DNA of 64,000 nt from Hypericum androsaemum (taxonomy: Eukaryota; Streptophyta; Magnoliopsida; Malpighiales; Hypericaceae), in the NCBI GenBank assembly GCA_963995505.1, contig OZ023185.1, positions 19,479,691 through 19,543,690 of the forward strand. The letters are read 5' to 3'. This document shows positions 12,001 to 21,198 of this stretch, one piece after another. How positions within the stretch are numbered: position 1 is the stretch's first letter; each line of letters starts with the position of its first letter. The notes beneath the pieces were generated by a model, which ran no database searches, was not told the origin of the DNA, and saw only the letters and a list, made by a program, of their open reading frames with translations. The position numbers were made by a program, and so were the translations under genes.

Positions 12001-14935
12001 GCTGGTTCTAAATTAATTATATTAAAGCCGAACAGATTATGATTTTCAATAAAATCACAATTAATACGATTTTTAACCCAAAAAATCACATAATTATTTG
12101 AATTAAAACATCATATCATCATCAAAACATGGTTTCAACCATGCTCTGATACCAATTGAAGGTTTCAATGCGTAATTAACGAGTAATTACGTGTTAAAGC
12201 TGAATAATTAACAAACTAATTCGTTAGTAATAAATCACTTACTTGTTGAAGCAAGAGGTCCACAGGTTCGGGTCCACAATGTCTTCGTGCTAGTCGAATT
12301 ACGATCATGTTTTTATAGGGAAATCTGGCCCATCTGCCACGTGGCGACATGTGGTACTATTGGGTCGCACGCCCGCCATGTAGTATGCCACGTGGCACTT
12401 CAAACCGCATGTCCGCCACGTGGCGCTTCGGCCCACATGTCCGCCACGCGGCATGCAACGTGGCACTTCGGACCGCATGTCCGCCACGTATGTCCGCCAC
12501 GTGGCAAAGCTATCCACTAGCTTTGCCACGTGGCGCCACGTTTGGCGGCAACTTCGTTAGCGCCACGTCACGCTGACGTGGCGCCTACGTGGCATTGGGC
12601 CGGTCAACCCGTTGACCGGCCCATCCAACCCAACTTATGGGCCTGATGGGCCTGGGCCCAATCAGGCACAATAATAATTGCCTGATGGGCCCAAGGTCCA
12701 ACAAAAATCAAGCACTATCGAGATCCGTTATTGTTACCTCTAGCGATGATATTCAACCGTTTACTTATGTAATTATTACATTAATATAAATCATTTATAA
12801 AAAAATCGAGCACCTCATAATAATATTTTTTATATTCGTAAGACTACAATCTCTTTAAAAAAAATTTAAATCTCAAATCTCTTGAAACAATCTTAGACTT
12901 ACTCATGTTAACGACGTTCTTTCCTATTTTTTCTTAAAGATTCGGTCTGTTCCATATCTAATAAATATTGGTTATTTGGGGGCGTTAATATATAACGGAG
13001 TAAATACAGTTCATTAATTGTTGGCGCGCGCATTAACACCTCTAACGTGTAATAAAACACATCAATTAATGAGTTTTATACTGAATAAATCTGGAAGGGC
13101 CGACACAAAACAACTTGCATATATTTTTTATTAAAATTTATCAACTTGCGTACATAATATTCCTGCTAATTTCCGGCGTTGAATGCAAGCTCCGACGATT
13201 TGTAAAGCTCATCGACTTGAATCTGAATAAATTCTATTAATTATCTTGAGTGTGTCACAAAAACTAAATCCTAATTGGCCATACGTGATTTGATTTCAGG
13301 AAACAGAGGTTCGAGAGGGTGAGCAGGAGCTTAAAGGTGACGAGATTTTTCTCGACGCTTGTCGATGAAATGAAGGCGATAAAAAAGAATGACCAGTCCC
13401 ATTGTACGGAAGTGATGGTGCCGGTGGCGCTCAGTGAAAGGAGCCCCGTGCTTTTGCTTATGGGCGGTGGTATGGGCGCCGGCAAGAGCACCGTCGCCAA
13501 AGATATCCTCAAAGAGTAACACAACTTCCAATTTCGTTTTTTACTTTAATTCTGAACTCCCGTCAATTCTTATATGTCTCATATCATTAAATTAAATTCT
13601 CTTGAAAAACTTCTACCTCTACTTGACCACTTGTCTCAAATTTTCTCTAATAAACTAATTTTTTTTGTGAATTGTTTTTGTGAAACGGAATATTTTCGCG
13701 CGTAGTTGCTCAAAAAAATTAAAAAAATTGAACGCTGGAAATTTAAACATCGGAGCTGGCTAATTAGTAGTTAATACTGATCCAGGTCATTCTGGGCGGA
13801 GGCTGCTGCCAATGCAGTGGTCGTCGAGGCGGATGCGTTCAAAGAATCGGATGTTCTTTACAGAGCCCTAAGCTCTTCGGGTCATCACGATGACATGCTT
13901 CAAACTGCCGAACTGGTATATACATATATGCCGGAACACCGTAATTAAATTAGAACAACTCTTTTATCGGTTATGTGTGCGTTGAAATTTTATCAGGTGC
14001 ACCAGTCATCGACAAATGCGGCCTCGTCGGTGCTAGTAACGGCGCTAAATGAGGGGCGTGATATTATAATGGACGGCACCCTGTCGTGGGAGCCGTTCGT
14101 TGAGCAGACAATAGAAATGGCCCGCAACGTCCACAAGTACCGTTACCGGATGGGAGACGGGTACAGGCAAAATGATGACGGCACCGTGACGGAGAAGTAC
14201 TGGGAGCGAGTCGAGGAAGACGATGAACACTTGAAGGGGTGTAACGGAGGAGAAGTGAACATCAGGAATTCTTATAGAATCGAGCTGGTTGGAGTTGTCT
14301 GCGATGCTTATTTGGCCGTTGTTAGAGGCATCAGGTAAATACGCTAGTACCACGTGACTATCTCAATTGTGTCTTTTATCTTCGTAAAATTTAACGGGAA
14401 AAGGGTGTGATTGTGCTTAGGTTGTGTTTGGTATTGTGAACAGGAGAGCTATAATTACAGGGAGGGCGGTGAGGGTGAACTCACAGCTCAGATCCCACCA
14501 GAGATTTGCAGTTGCATTCCCAAAGTATTGCCAGCTTGTTGATAATGCGAGGCTCTACTGTACTAATCGGGTGGGAGGCTCGCCTCAGGTATCGGAAGAG
14601 ATTGATATTGTGACCCGTTGTTGTTCGTTCCGCTCCTCAATTTTTTCTTAATGACGTAGCATACTGAAATGCAGTTAATAGCGTGGAAAGACGGAGACAA
14701 CAAGCTCCTCGTGGACCCGGAGGATATCAAGTGCTTAGAACACGTGGGCAGATTAAACGCTGACGCGGATTCGGTACATGGGCTTTACCCGGACCCAAAC
14801 CCAATAGACAAGCCCGGATCTGTCTGGAAAGATATTATTTTGTCGCCTTCAAGGCCCACCCTCCAAGCCGAGCTGAAAGCTGCAATTCAGAAGATCGAGG
14901 CGGATAATCCACTGTCAAAAGCTCGAAGCGTTTAA
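3076..14935 (+). CDS. NADKc: Calmodulin-dependent NAD kinase (NADKc-type, zeta-toxin-like P-loop kinase)
   Basis: Exons that keep frame with GT-AG borders: 3076-3088, 3184-3396, 3602-3828, 3959-4020, 13300-13515, 13786-13915, 13997-14334, 14444-14588, 14675-14935, giving 534 residues. That is about the length I recall for Arabidopsis NADKc (At1g04280). Residues about 20-36 form a hydrophobic segment followed by HHRRRRRKHK, a possible organelle-targeting or membrane anchor. Residues about 172-193 are a basic amphipathic stretch (KQRFERVSRSLKVTRFF), a candidate calmodulin site. The kinase core has the Walker A motif GGGMGAGKST, then a zeta-toxin-like fold with DGTLSWEPF and VVRGIRRAIITGR. In the known family member the enzyme phosphorylates NAD+ to NADP+ with Ca2+/calmodulin and supports the NADPH supply for the elicitor oxidative burst. 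Despite the family name this is a plant metabolic kinase, not a toxin. All splice sites look intact although intron 4 carries an 8.3-kb Copia. Confidence 0.9.
4395..4962 (-). repeat. 3' LTR of the intronic Copia
   Basis: 568 bp, bounded by TGAAGGTTTC and GGTCCAACA on the plus strand. Compared with the other LTR it contains an extra AT-rich block around 4550-4680 and fewer copies of a GTCCGCCACGTGGC motif. CACGTG palindromes are still visible, for example at 4740-4745. Confidence 0.93.
5906..9240 (-). pseudogene. Copia pol remnant: protease, integrase, reverse transcriptase, RNase H
   Basis: Read on the minus strand. Protease: WVIDSGVTDHIA near 9130, containing the catalytic DSG. GAG-pre-integrase: LWHSRLGHIGQDRL near 8700. 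Integrase core: YYFITFIDDYTRYG and TPQQNGVAERRNRTLLDMVRS at about 8230-8480. Reverse transcriptase: DVKTAFLHGELDEEIYM near 7110 and YIDDILLA near 6860 (the YxDD site). RNase H: GYTDADWGGD-like DYTDADWGGDVDKKK near 6350 and STMEAEYVA near 6235, then VADPMTKAL near 5975. Reading frames break near 8150-7944, 7378-7269 and 6745, so the polyprotein cannot be made. It lies between the 3' LTR and the gag remnant of the same element. Confidence 0.92.
9245..10048 (-). pseudogene. Copia gag remnant
   Basis: On the minus strand an ATG at 10048 starts MSVASRSIIAELNREL, followed by LNGENYENWSMKI, the usual N-terminus of Copia gag. A stop codon interrupts near 9955. The frame continues with AKELWDALKQKFG and MRKHLRVMSNMISELA (9952-9527), typical UBN2-type gag. 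After another break the nucleocapsid portion ends in VKCFNCQ with a stop just where the CCHC zinc knuckle begins. So gag has at least three lesions. It directly precedes the protease in the element. Confidence 0.88.
10423..10972 (-). CDS. Extra ORF in the Copia leader, unknown function, one frame break
   Basis: Between the 5' LTR and gag, and on the same strand as gag, an ATG at 10972 starts MATGERYLNFCATELRQKV. After about 28 codons the frame must shift to continue as CLKAIHREMQDCIWAGRYDH, which then stays open to 10423, in all roughly 180 codons. It includes an acidic, proline-rich tail (SSSDPDPDMYLDSP). I recognise no domain in it. Ordinary Copia elements have no gene here, so it is either a captured host fragment or an additional retroelement ORF. 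The frame break means the present copy is probably dead. Confidence 0.4.
10973..12142. other. Copia leader between primer-binding site and extra ORF
   Basis: An AT-rich half (10973-11400) is followed by an unusually GC-rich block at about 11440-11720 full of CG dinucleotides (CGACGCCGAAGGCGTC, CGGCCGTTCTCCGTCGCGG). Short open frames occur on both strands but none has recognisable motifs. The compositional jump suggests captured sequence. Confidence 0.5.
12143..12155 (-). promoter_or_regulatory. Copia primer-binding site (tRNA-iMet complement)
   Basis: Minus-strand TTGGTATCAGAGC immediately downstream of the 5' LTR matches the usual Copia primer site for initiator methionine tRNA. Confidence 0.88.
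12157..12703 (-). repeat. 5' LTR of the intronic Copia, rich in CACGTG boxes
   Basis: 547 bp, TG...CA in the minus orientation. Between 12338 and 12532 the motif GTCCGCCACGTGGC recurs, giving at least five perfect CACGTG G-boxes (12338, 12389, 12417, 12498, 12527) plus related ACGTGGC cores near 12570-12592. In plants CACGTG is bound by bZIP and bHLH factors. The repeat number differs from the 3' LTR, so the array has expanded or contracted since insertion. Confidence 0.9.
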
Positions 14936-15213
14936 AGAATAAGATCATACATTTTTTCAGGAATTTTGTATTTATCAACTTTTTGGAAAATCCCGTTTTG
15001 GAATTTATTTTCGAGATTTTGTGTAATCAGTTGAGTTGGGAATTGGGTATGGAAAATCAAACCGTGCTCCTTTGTAATTTATATTTTTGGTTTATTACAA
15101 CATGATGCATGTATCCATTGAATTCGAGTTAGGTAAGATTTTTTGAATAATGAAAAAAATTCATATTAGAAATTTTCGGCATTTGTGGGTCACTCGAACT
15201 TAATTTATTAGGA

Positions 15214-15377
15214 TGGGCCGAGATGGTCTAGGCCCAACCCAATTTCCACAGCTTAACTCGGCTCAGCCAAACTTGTCCTAGGGTTTCCAAAACCCTAGCT
15301 ACCATAGTAAGCACCACCGCCTCCGTTTCACATCATTCCTCTTCTTCCCCTTTAAAAGAACGCGAAGAAACCCTAAA
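15214..15377 (+). promoter_or_regulatory. RPS15 promoter: site II motifs and telo-boxes
   Basis: TGGGCC (15214-15219) and GGCCCA (15231-15236) are site II elements, and AAACCCTAG (15290-15298) and AAACCCTAAA (15368-15377) are telo-boxes. This pairing is characteristic of plant ribosomal-protein and other growth-linked promoters. The last telo-box lies 24 bases before the ATG, so it is probably in the transcribed leader. Confidence 0.7.
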
Positions 15378-15400
15378 CATCGACAGATCCGAATCCAACC

Positions 15401-17444
15401 ATGGTAAGTTCTAGGCCTCCTTCCAACTTCTTCGTTAACCTCACCTGAAGCGGCTCCGTTTTGATTTTTGCTCTCTCGTGGCAGGCTGACGTGGAGGGAG
15501 ATGTGGCGGCGGCGGGGCAGCCGAAGAAGAGGACGTTCAAGAAATTCAGCTTCAGAGGTGTCGATTTGGACGCGCTCCTCGACATGTCCACCGACGAGCT
15601 TGTGAAGCTCTTCCCCGCTCGCGCTCGCAGAAGGTAATTACTAATTCACTACTTCCGTTTCGTATATAGATTAGGTTTTCCCTTTTCTCTTTTCGATTTA
15701 CAGTTTTTTTTTGTATATGAAATTTAACTAGGTTCCAGAGGGGTTTGAAGAGGAAGCCGATGGCGCTGATCAAGAAGCTTCGCAAGGCGGTAATATTCTC
15801 GTTTCGAATTTTCTTTGTTCCGTTCGTAGTTAGCTACATTGAGTGGTGTCTGATTGTTAGGGCATGTGACGGAGGATGTTCCGAAATCCTCTACCCTACT
15901 ATCGTGGAGCAAGCTTTTGGTGTTTGCATGATCCACAGTAAACGTCACAAATGAATGCCATTATATGTCGAGATTCTCCTTCACGGGGAGTCTCCGTTCT
16001 TGGTGGTCTCATATACCATTGCCCTGTGTAGCAACGTCGCTGCCATTACCATTTGGGATAGGCCATGAGACATACATTTGATTGCAAACTTGACTGGTGC
16101 TTGATTGTCGAGCGTGTGACGGAGGATTGTTCCGAAATCCTCTTCTATAGTGGAGCAAGGTTTTGATTCTTGCATAGTCCTTAGTAAACGTCACAAACTG
16201 ATGCCTGATATGTTGAGGATCCCCTTCACGGGGAATCTCCATTGTTGGAGGTCTCATATACCATTGCCTTGTCTAGCAGCGTTGCTGCCTTTAAGATCTG
16301 GGATTAGCCATGAGACATACATCCATCATCGTGTTATATTATCAGTATTCTATATTTCTTTGTTTCAATAGTTTCATGTTTAAAAATGTTCAAATAATAC
16401 CATGTTGTAAATGCATCCAATTTTGTATTTTATAGGTCATGCGATGTGTCTGATTGTTGAGTGTGTGACGGAGGATGTGTTCCGAAATCCTCTTCTGTAA
16501 TGGAGCAAGTTTTTGTTGCTTGCATAGTCCATAGAAAACGTCACAAACAGATGCCTATATGTTGAGATTCCCTTCATGGGGAATCTCCATTGCTGGAGGT
16601 CTCATATACCATTGCCTTGTCTAGCAGCGTCGCTGCCATTAAGATTTGGGATAGGCCATGAGACATACATTCATCACCATCTTGTTTTGAGATGAGTTTT
16701 TTTTTGTTGTTCTTCGATTCATATATAAAAAATCTTCAAATAATATCATGTTTTTGCATTCATTTTTGTGTTATATTTAATAGATGATCTAATGTGCTAG
16801 GTGATTTCTGATTGTTGAGTGTGTGACGGAGGAAATTCCGAAATCCTTTTCTATATGTTGGAGCAAGTTTTTGATACTTGCATGATCCATGGTAAACGTC
16901 ACAAACAGATGCCATGATATGTTGAGATTCTCCTTCATGGTGAATCTCCATTCGTGGAGGTCTCATATACCATTGCCTTGTCTAGCAGCATTGCTGCCAT
17001 TAAGATTTGGGATAGGCCATGAGACATACATGTAACCAAAATTTCATTTCCTGCCAGGCCTTTTCTTCATTACCAATGAAGTTCAAATTTTTTACACCTA
17101 CTTGTTGCAATTAGCTCATCGTAATCCTTTGTCCTTCGTAGTTGATGTCTGTTTTGTGTACTGAACAACCCTCCTGTTTATTTTCTGGTGGTCAGAAAAG
17201 GGAGGCACCAGCTGGTGAAAAGCCTGAACCTGTCCGAACCCACCTCCGAAACATGATCATTGTGCCCGAGATGATTGGTAGCATTATTGGTGTGTATAAT
17301 GGCAAGACCTTCAACCAGGTTGAGATCAAACCAGAAATGATTAGTCACTACCTTGCCGAGTTCTCCATCAGTTACAAGCCTGTGAAGCACGGTAGACCCG
17401 GTATTGGTGCTACCCACTCTTCTAGGTTCATTCCTCTAAAATGA
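15401..17444 (+). CDS. RPS15: 40S ribosomal protein S15 (uS19)
   Basis: Exons 15401-15403 (only the ATG), 15485-15633, 15732-15789 and 17196-17444 join in frame to 152 residues, the normal plant RPS15 length. The sequence starts [20 protein letters not shown] and contains [18 protein letters not shown], the uS19 core [19 protein letters not shown], and ends [10 protein letters not shown]. The protein sits in the head of the small ribosomal subunit and contacts the decoding-centre region. An ATG-only first exon is common in plant ribosomal-protein genes. The third intron (15790-17195, 1.4 kb) is long for this gene and is largely filled by four repeated structured RNA units. Upstream site II and telo-box motifs fit growth-coupled expression. 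Confidence 0.97.
15865..16075 (+). ncRNA. Intronic H/ACA-like snoRNA candidate, copy 1
   Basis: A 211-nt unit bounded by TGTGACG...CGTCACA (first stem) and GTCTCAT...ATGAGAC (last stem), ending ACATAC, i.e. ACA plus three bases. Inside are a GAGGAT/ATCCTC hairpin, and GAGATTCTCC/GGGGAGTCTC which pairs fully with wobbles. The distal loop of the last stem is less regular (AGCAACGTCGCT) than in the other copies. No convincing H box (ANANNA) is seen between stems. It is preceded by a conserved CTGATTGTTAG-like sequence. Confidence 0.6.
16115..16320 (+). ncRNA. Intronic H/ACA-like snoRNA candidate, copy 2
   Basis: A 206-nt unit with the same outer stems as copy 1 and the tail ACATAC. The middle hairpin (GAGGATCCCC/GGGGAATCTC) keeps pairing except for one mismatch. 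The terminal hairpin of the last stem is GCAGC-GTT-GCTGC. Upstream it carries CTTGATTGTCGAG, the same lead-in as the other copies. Confidence 0.6.
16464..16668 (+). ncRNA. Intronic H/ACA-like snoRNA candidate, copy 3
   Basis: A 205-nt unit and the best-formed copy: outer stem TGTGACG/CGTCACA perfect, GAGGAT/ATCCTC hairpin, GCAAG/CTTGC hairpin, middle hairpin GAGATTCCC/GGGGAATCTC with a TTCAT loop, and last stem GTCTCAT/ATGAGAC capped by GCAGC-GTC-GCTGC. It ends in ACATAC. Confidence 0.62.
16822..17029 (+). ncRNA. Intronic H/ACA-like snoRNA candidate, copy 4
   Basis: A 208-nt unit ending ACATAC. The outer stem and last stem are as in the other copies; the cap is GCAGC-ATT-GCTGC. The middle hairpin has one mismatch (GAGATTCTCC/GGTGAATCTC). 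It lies 166 bases before the start of RPS15 exon 4. Confidence 0.6.
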
Positions 17445-18135
17445 AGCGGTTGTCATCTGTTTAGATACTCTTACCACCATTCTGTCGGTGCAGACATGGC
17501 TCTACCTTTGTTGTTTACCAAAGGTCGATGAGAGGTGTGTTTGTCCTTTGTTTAGATACTACCGTTACTTTGATGCAGACATGGCTCCAGTTTTGTAGTA
17601 AATTTGTTCTTGTGGCTGGGATTCGCTTAGGGATGACAATTTTTTTACGATTGATCTTTTCTAAACTGACTTTTTTTTGGTTAAATCCATTTGTAATATT
17701 TCTTCTCGCTCCGTTACTTATTTGGTAATAATTGGTGGGCACCAACTCGATGAAAGTATGAGGCTCACTACTGCCAATAAAATGCTGGGCAGGCCTCTGG
17801 CGTTTGATTTGGTGTATTCGGTGTTCACTTTCTTCTATTATGGAAATAGATTATTTCCCAAAGTTTGGTTTGCTTCTTGTATCAATTAATTTATTATTAT
17901 TTTAATTATAAAAAGACTATTTTCTCGGTTTTATCTTCAACTCCAATTCATCTTCAAACCAACAATAACAGGCAATTCCCGTGAAAAAAATTATTGGGAA
18001 ATTATTGAGAAATTGCTCATGGACAACGATGGTGTTCCGCTGCAGCTTGTTCGGTGTTGAAAGATGCAAATGGAAATTCGAAGTGTGTTGGATTGCTTTA
18101 ATTTCATTTATCTCGAACACCAAACGACGACCCAC
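17445..18135. other. RPS15 3' flank, no gene seen
   Basis: 3' UTR-like sequence of RPS15 followed by AT-rich DNA. Short open frames on both strands have no protein-like composition. Confidence 0.6.
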
Positions 18136-18796
18136 CGATGGCAATGGGTAGCATATTGATAGTATGCTACCTATACCCTAGTTTTTTTGGATAGACCCAT
18201 ACCCTATCCTCGACCCTACAAATTTATTATTGTTAGATTCATATCCTACTCTCCTGGAGACCCAGAGTCTGCAGGGTCCGACTCTTTTAAATAAATTCAA
18301 GATACCTGTTACGTTACACATCAACATTCAATAGAAAATTGATGAAACATCAAATTTTATAATTTAATTTCAATAGTCCAAGGTTTTTCTTTTAGAGTTT
18401 GAAGTACATAAATAATTCAACAAAAGAAAAATATAGCATGTCAGCTTCTAGTGATCCATCATTCACGACATCTTCTAAGCTAGTTGCGGAATAACATAAT
18501 AAATATGTTAAAGTTAACCGTAAAGTATATTATATATATTATCAATACGGTCTAACTAGAGTCTAATTAGGGTAGAGTCTAAAATAGGGTAAAAATGTAA
18601 GGGTAGGGTCCGACCCACAGGATCTAGGTATGGATTCATATCCTACCCTAGACCCTACCTCTAAACATGGACCCATACCCATACCCATACCCATACCCTA
18701 CCCTTGACCCAGTCAAAGTCAACATACCCTAGACTCGTAGGGTAAGGGTAGGGTCCGACCCTCAGGGTATGGATATTTCTGCCATCCCTACCCACA
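18136..18796. mobile_element. hAT-like MITE with GATGGCA/TGCCATC ends
   Basis: It begins CGATGGCAATGGGTAGCAT and ends GGTATGGATATTTCTGCCATCCCTA, the same termini as the 32752-33896 element. Internally it shares GACCCAGAGTCTGCAGGGTC and TCTCCTGGAGA in opposite orientation to that copy, and tandem CCCATA/CCTACCC repeats near 18660-18700. The left terminus is eroded and no target duplication is evident. Confidence 0.6.
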
Positions 18797-19594
18797 GAGA
18801 CATCAAAGGTCCAACCAACATTGCAAGCCAATCAGAGAGAAAAAAAGGGTTCACCAACAACGCCGCCGGCCAGTGATGTGACCCCACCCACTCCCCCACC
18901 GACGGACCCACACACCCAAACGAGAACCCGACTTCGTCCCTAGGAAGGGGTATCGACCCGGCTATAGAGGACTACCTCGTGAGCCTCTTCCTCTTTCCTA
19001 ACATAGCCCACCACTTGGGGTTCAAGGTGCCCGGGCAACCTGGCTATAGACGCCTTTTTTTTTTGGTTGATCTTGTTGGGTTTTTGTGTTCAACCGAAAG
19101 AGAGGTTTGAAAGTTCGAAGATGAATTGAGATCGAAGATGAAATCCGAGGGTAAAATATCTTTTTATAAATTAAAATAATAATAAATTGATTTATCACTT
19201 GAGCGAGGAGTTTGGGAGTATAATAAAATTAAACTTTGGAGAATTTTTAATATATTTTTATAATACAAGAGGTGAATATTTAATATATCAAACATCTGAA
19301 AATAATTTTTGTATGGGTCTTGGTCGGACCACTCGGTTACAATGATTGTTAGCGACGCCGTACATCTAAAGGATATCATATCTACATTTTCAAAATAAAA
19401 TAAAATAAAGAATAATCATATCTTATTGTGGTAACAGAGAAGTCGTATTCGAACGTAACTAATTTAAGATTGAGTTGACCAATTAAAATGTGCAGCTTAA
19501 ATTTGAAAACTAAGTTGATCCAAGTGATTATTAATTTAGTCGTTGATTTGATGTCGGCCAATTTTATACGCATGTTGAAACTCAAAACATTGGA
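18797..19594. other. Intergenic, no gene seen
   Basis: A moderately GC-rich stretch (18840-19050) with no coherent open frame is followed by AT-rich DNA up to the bHLH stop codon. Confidence 0.55.
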
Positions 19595-20599
19595 CTAAAT
19601 GTCAATTCGTTTAGCTTCTTCTCTAACCCTCCTGGAGTGTAGCTTCCTCTCTACTTCTTGGAGCGTTCTTTCCACGGTCTCGTTAACCTCGGCACCTTCC
19701 TCGATCTTCACATAATTGTAAAAAAAAAAAGAGAGTCAAGTTTCTTGGGTTAGTCTACTCTATAATGGCTTCGTGACGGCCGGCTATAATTATGAAAAAT
19801 TCAAAGACTTAAATGAAAATTTCACCTTAGAATCCACGTCGATCACTGCAACTACTTCCGCATCGCTGAACTTTGACTGAACGCTTGTGGCTTTCGATCC
19901 TAAGCTCTTCAAGCGCTTGAGCACTTCCAAAACAGAGTCCAACCCGGAAGCCGGATTAGCTACTCTAAACCTTATCTTAGTGCTTCCAGCAATTGCACTT
20001 GCCATTGAAGCCAGCTCCCCTTGAAGCTCATTGCTTCTCTTCTCCAACATCTCCTTGCACCGCCTCGTCTCCCGAATCGTCCTTCCCGCCATTTGGACAA
20101 TGGAGTTCTTGTCATTCTGCAACCCCATCTCAATAACATAATCAGCAGCAGAAGCATTGCCTGGAGAAAATGTTTAAGACCACATATCTGCAGTCTCTTG
20201 GACTAATTAATTTAAGTAATGGCCTAATTAAGTACGTACCTTGGTGCCATGAGGGAGCAAAGAGTGAAGGGCCATGTAGCCCTCCCTCTCCCTCTCCCTC
20301 CTCGACCTCTCCCTAATAACATGGTTATGACACCGCCGCCCGTTTACGGGTTCCAGCCCTCCTCCATTTTTCTTCTCCCAGCTTCTCCTCTGAAACTCTA
20401 TCATCCTCTTGTTCATGTTCCTACATGCTGGCTTTGGTCCACATAAATTCTCCCCACCAACTTTCTCTGGGGGTTGGCTTCCACCTGTGTAAGGTACAAA
20501 TGAGCTCTCAGATGTCGCTGGCATATCGATCGAGCCGAACAGCGAAAGGTCATCGTCATCAACCTGATATAACCCGTATTCGAAGAAGAAATCATCCAT
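19595..20599 (-). CDS. bHLH transcription factor (bHLH92-like group)
   Basis: Three exons, 20240-20599, 19826-20116 and 19595-19705, join in frame with GT-AG borders to 253 residues. The first exon starts with an acidic N-terminus (MDDFFFEYG, VDDDDLSLFG). The bHLH spans about residues 88-140: basic region HNHVIRERSRRER keeps His93, Glu97 and Arg101 (the H-E-R pattern for E-box/G-box binding). Helix 1 is YMALHSLLP and helix 2 is NDKNSIVQMAGRTIRET. A leucine-rich extension (CKEMLEKRSNELQGEL) may prolong the dimerisation coil, and a C-terminal ACT-like region (RFRVANPASGLDSVLEVLKRLKSLG) follows. The intron at the loop boundary is a usual position in plant bHLH genes. bHLH92 similarity is from memory of family sequences; subgroup assignment is moderate. 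It should act in the nucleus as a dimer. Confidence 0.88.
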
Positions 20600-20716
20600 T
20601 TATGATGGTTGCTATGTTTCTTGGTTTTTTTTGTCCCCAGAGAATTCCAAATTTTTAATGGGATTTGGGTTCAACTGATATAAGTGGAGAGTGTCTCCTC
20701 ACACTCGTTCTCTTGT

Positions 20717-20724
20717 TATTTATA
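20717..20724 (-). promoter_or_regulatory. Candidate TATA box of the bHLH gene
   Basis: On the minus strand TATAAATA lies about 118 bases upstream of the ATG at 20599. The rest of 20600-21198 shows no gene; it is the spacer between the bHLH promoter and the 3' end of the CRM-domain gene. Confidence 0.5.
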
Positions 20725-21198
20725 GACCACGCAGGGCGAGAATTGGAGTTTTAAGGCACATTTAGCATGTGGTCAATATTGTTTTGGTGTGCGTGGTCAA
20801 TAATAGGTTCAGAGTCAATGGGCTCTAGTCTTGTTCAATTCTGGAGTTGGAGTTGGGTGTTATTTAAATATGTTATCAAGTCCACGTCACTTTGTGGAAA
20901 AAGCTAGGGTGCAACAGATTATTTTAGCTTAAAAGTAAAACAAGGGAATCGTACCGCAACCGATAAACAACTGTTCTAATTCAATTAAAGGTCTTAAATT
21001 TTGGTAAACGTTATAATTTGATAGCGAAAGCTTTGACAGTCTATGTGGTCCTGCCATGAACTATATTAGTCGACTTAGCATGTATTCGGGTATCACGAAG
21101 CTTCGAATAAAAGTAGGGACATTCCAGTTGTACATCTCATAAACTTACTGAACCTTCTGTTGGTCATCTAACCTCTTTCCCCACCTTGATCTGTAGTT

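Larger units (their letters stand above)
4395..12703 (-). mobile_element. Full-length Ty1/Copia retrotransposon, inactive, in NADKc intron 4
   Basis: Two LTRs (4395-4962 and 12157-12703) bound an 8309-bp element lying antisense to the host gene. Both LTR ends are TG...CA in the minus orientation (TGTTGGACCTTGGG start). A perfect 5-bp target duplication AAAAT flanks it (4390-4394 and 12704-12708). The primer-binding site TTGGTATCAGAGC (minus strand, about 12143-12155) matches initiator tRNA-Met, and a purine tract (GGGTGGGAGA) precedes the 3' LTR. Gene order on the minus strand is leader with extra ORF, gag, protease, integrase, reverse transcriptase, RNase H, which is Copia order. Multiple stops and frame breaks make it non-autonomous. 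The LTRs differ by many substitutions and by indels, so the insertion is not recent. Confidence 0.95.

Noticed and set aside
13441..14935. Zeta-toxin domain suggesting a bacterial toxin gene or horizontal transfer
   Set aside because: The domain is part of an intron-containing plant NADKc-type protein of the expected length with the plant N-terminal region; no sign of recent transfer.
15865..17029. Repeats spaced like a CRISPR array
   Set aside because: Units are over 200 nt, diverged, variably spaced, and lie in an intron of a eukaryotic ribosomal-protein gene with no cas genes.
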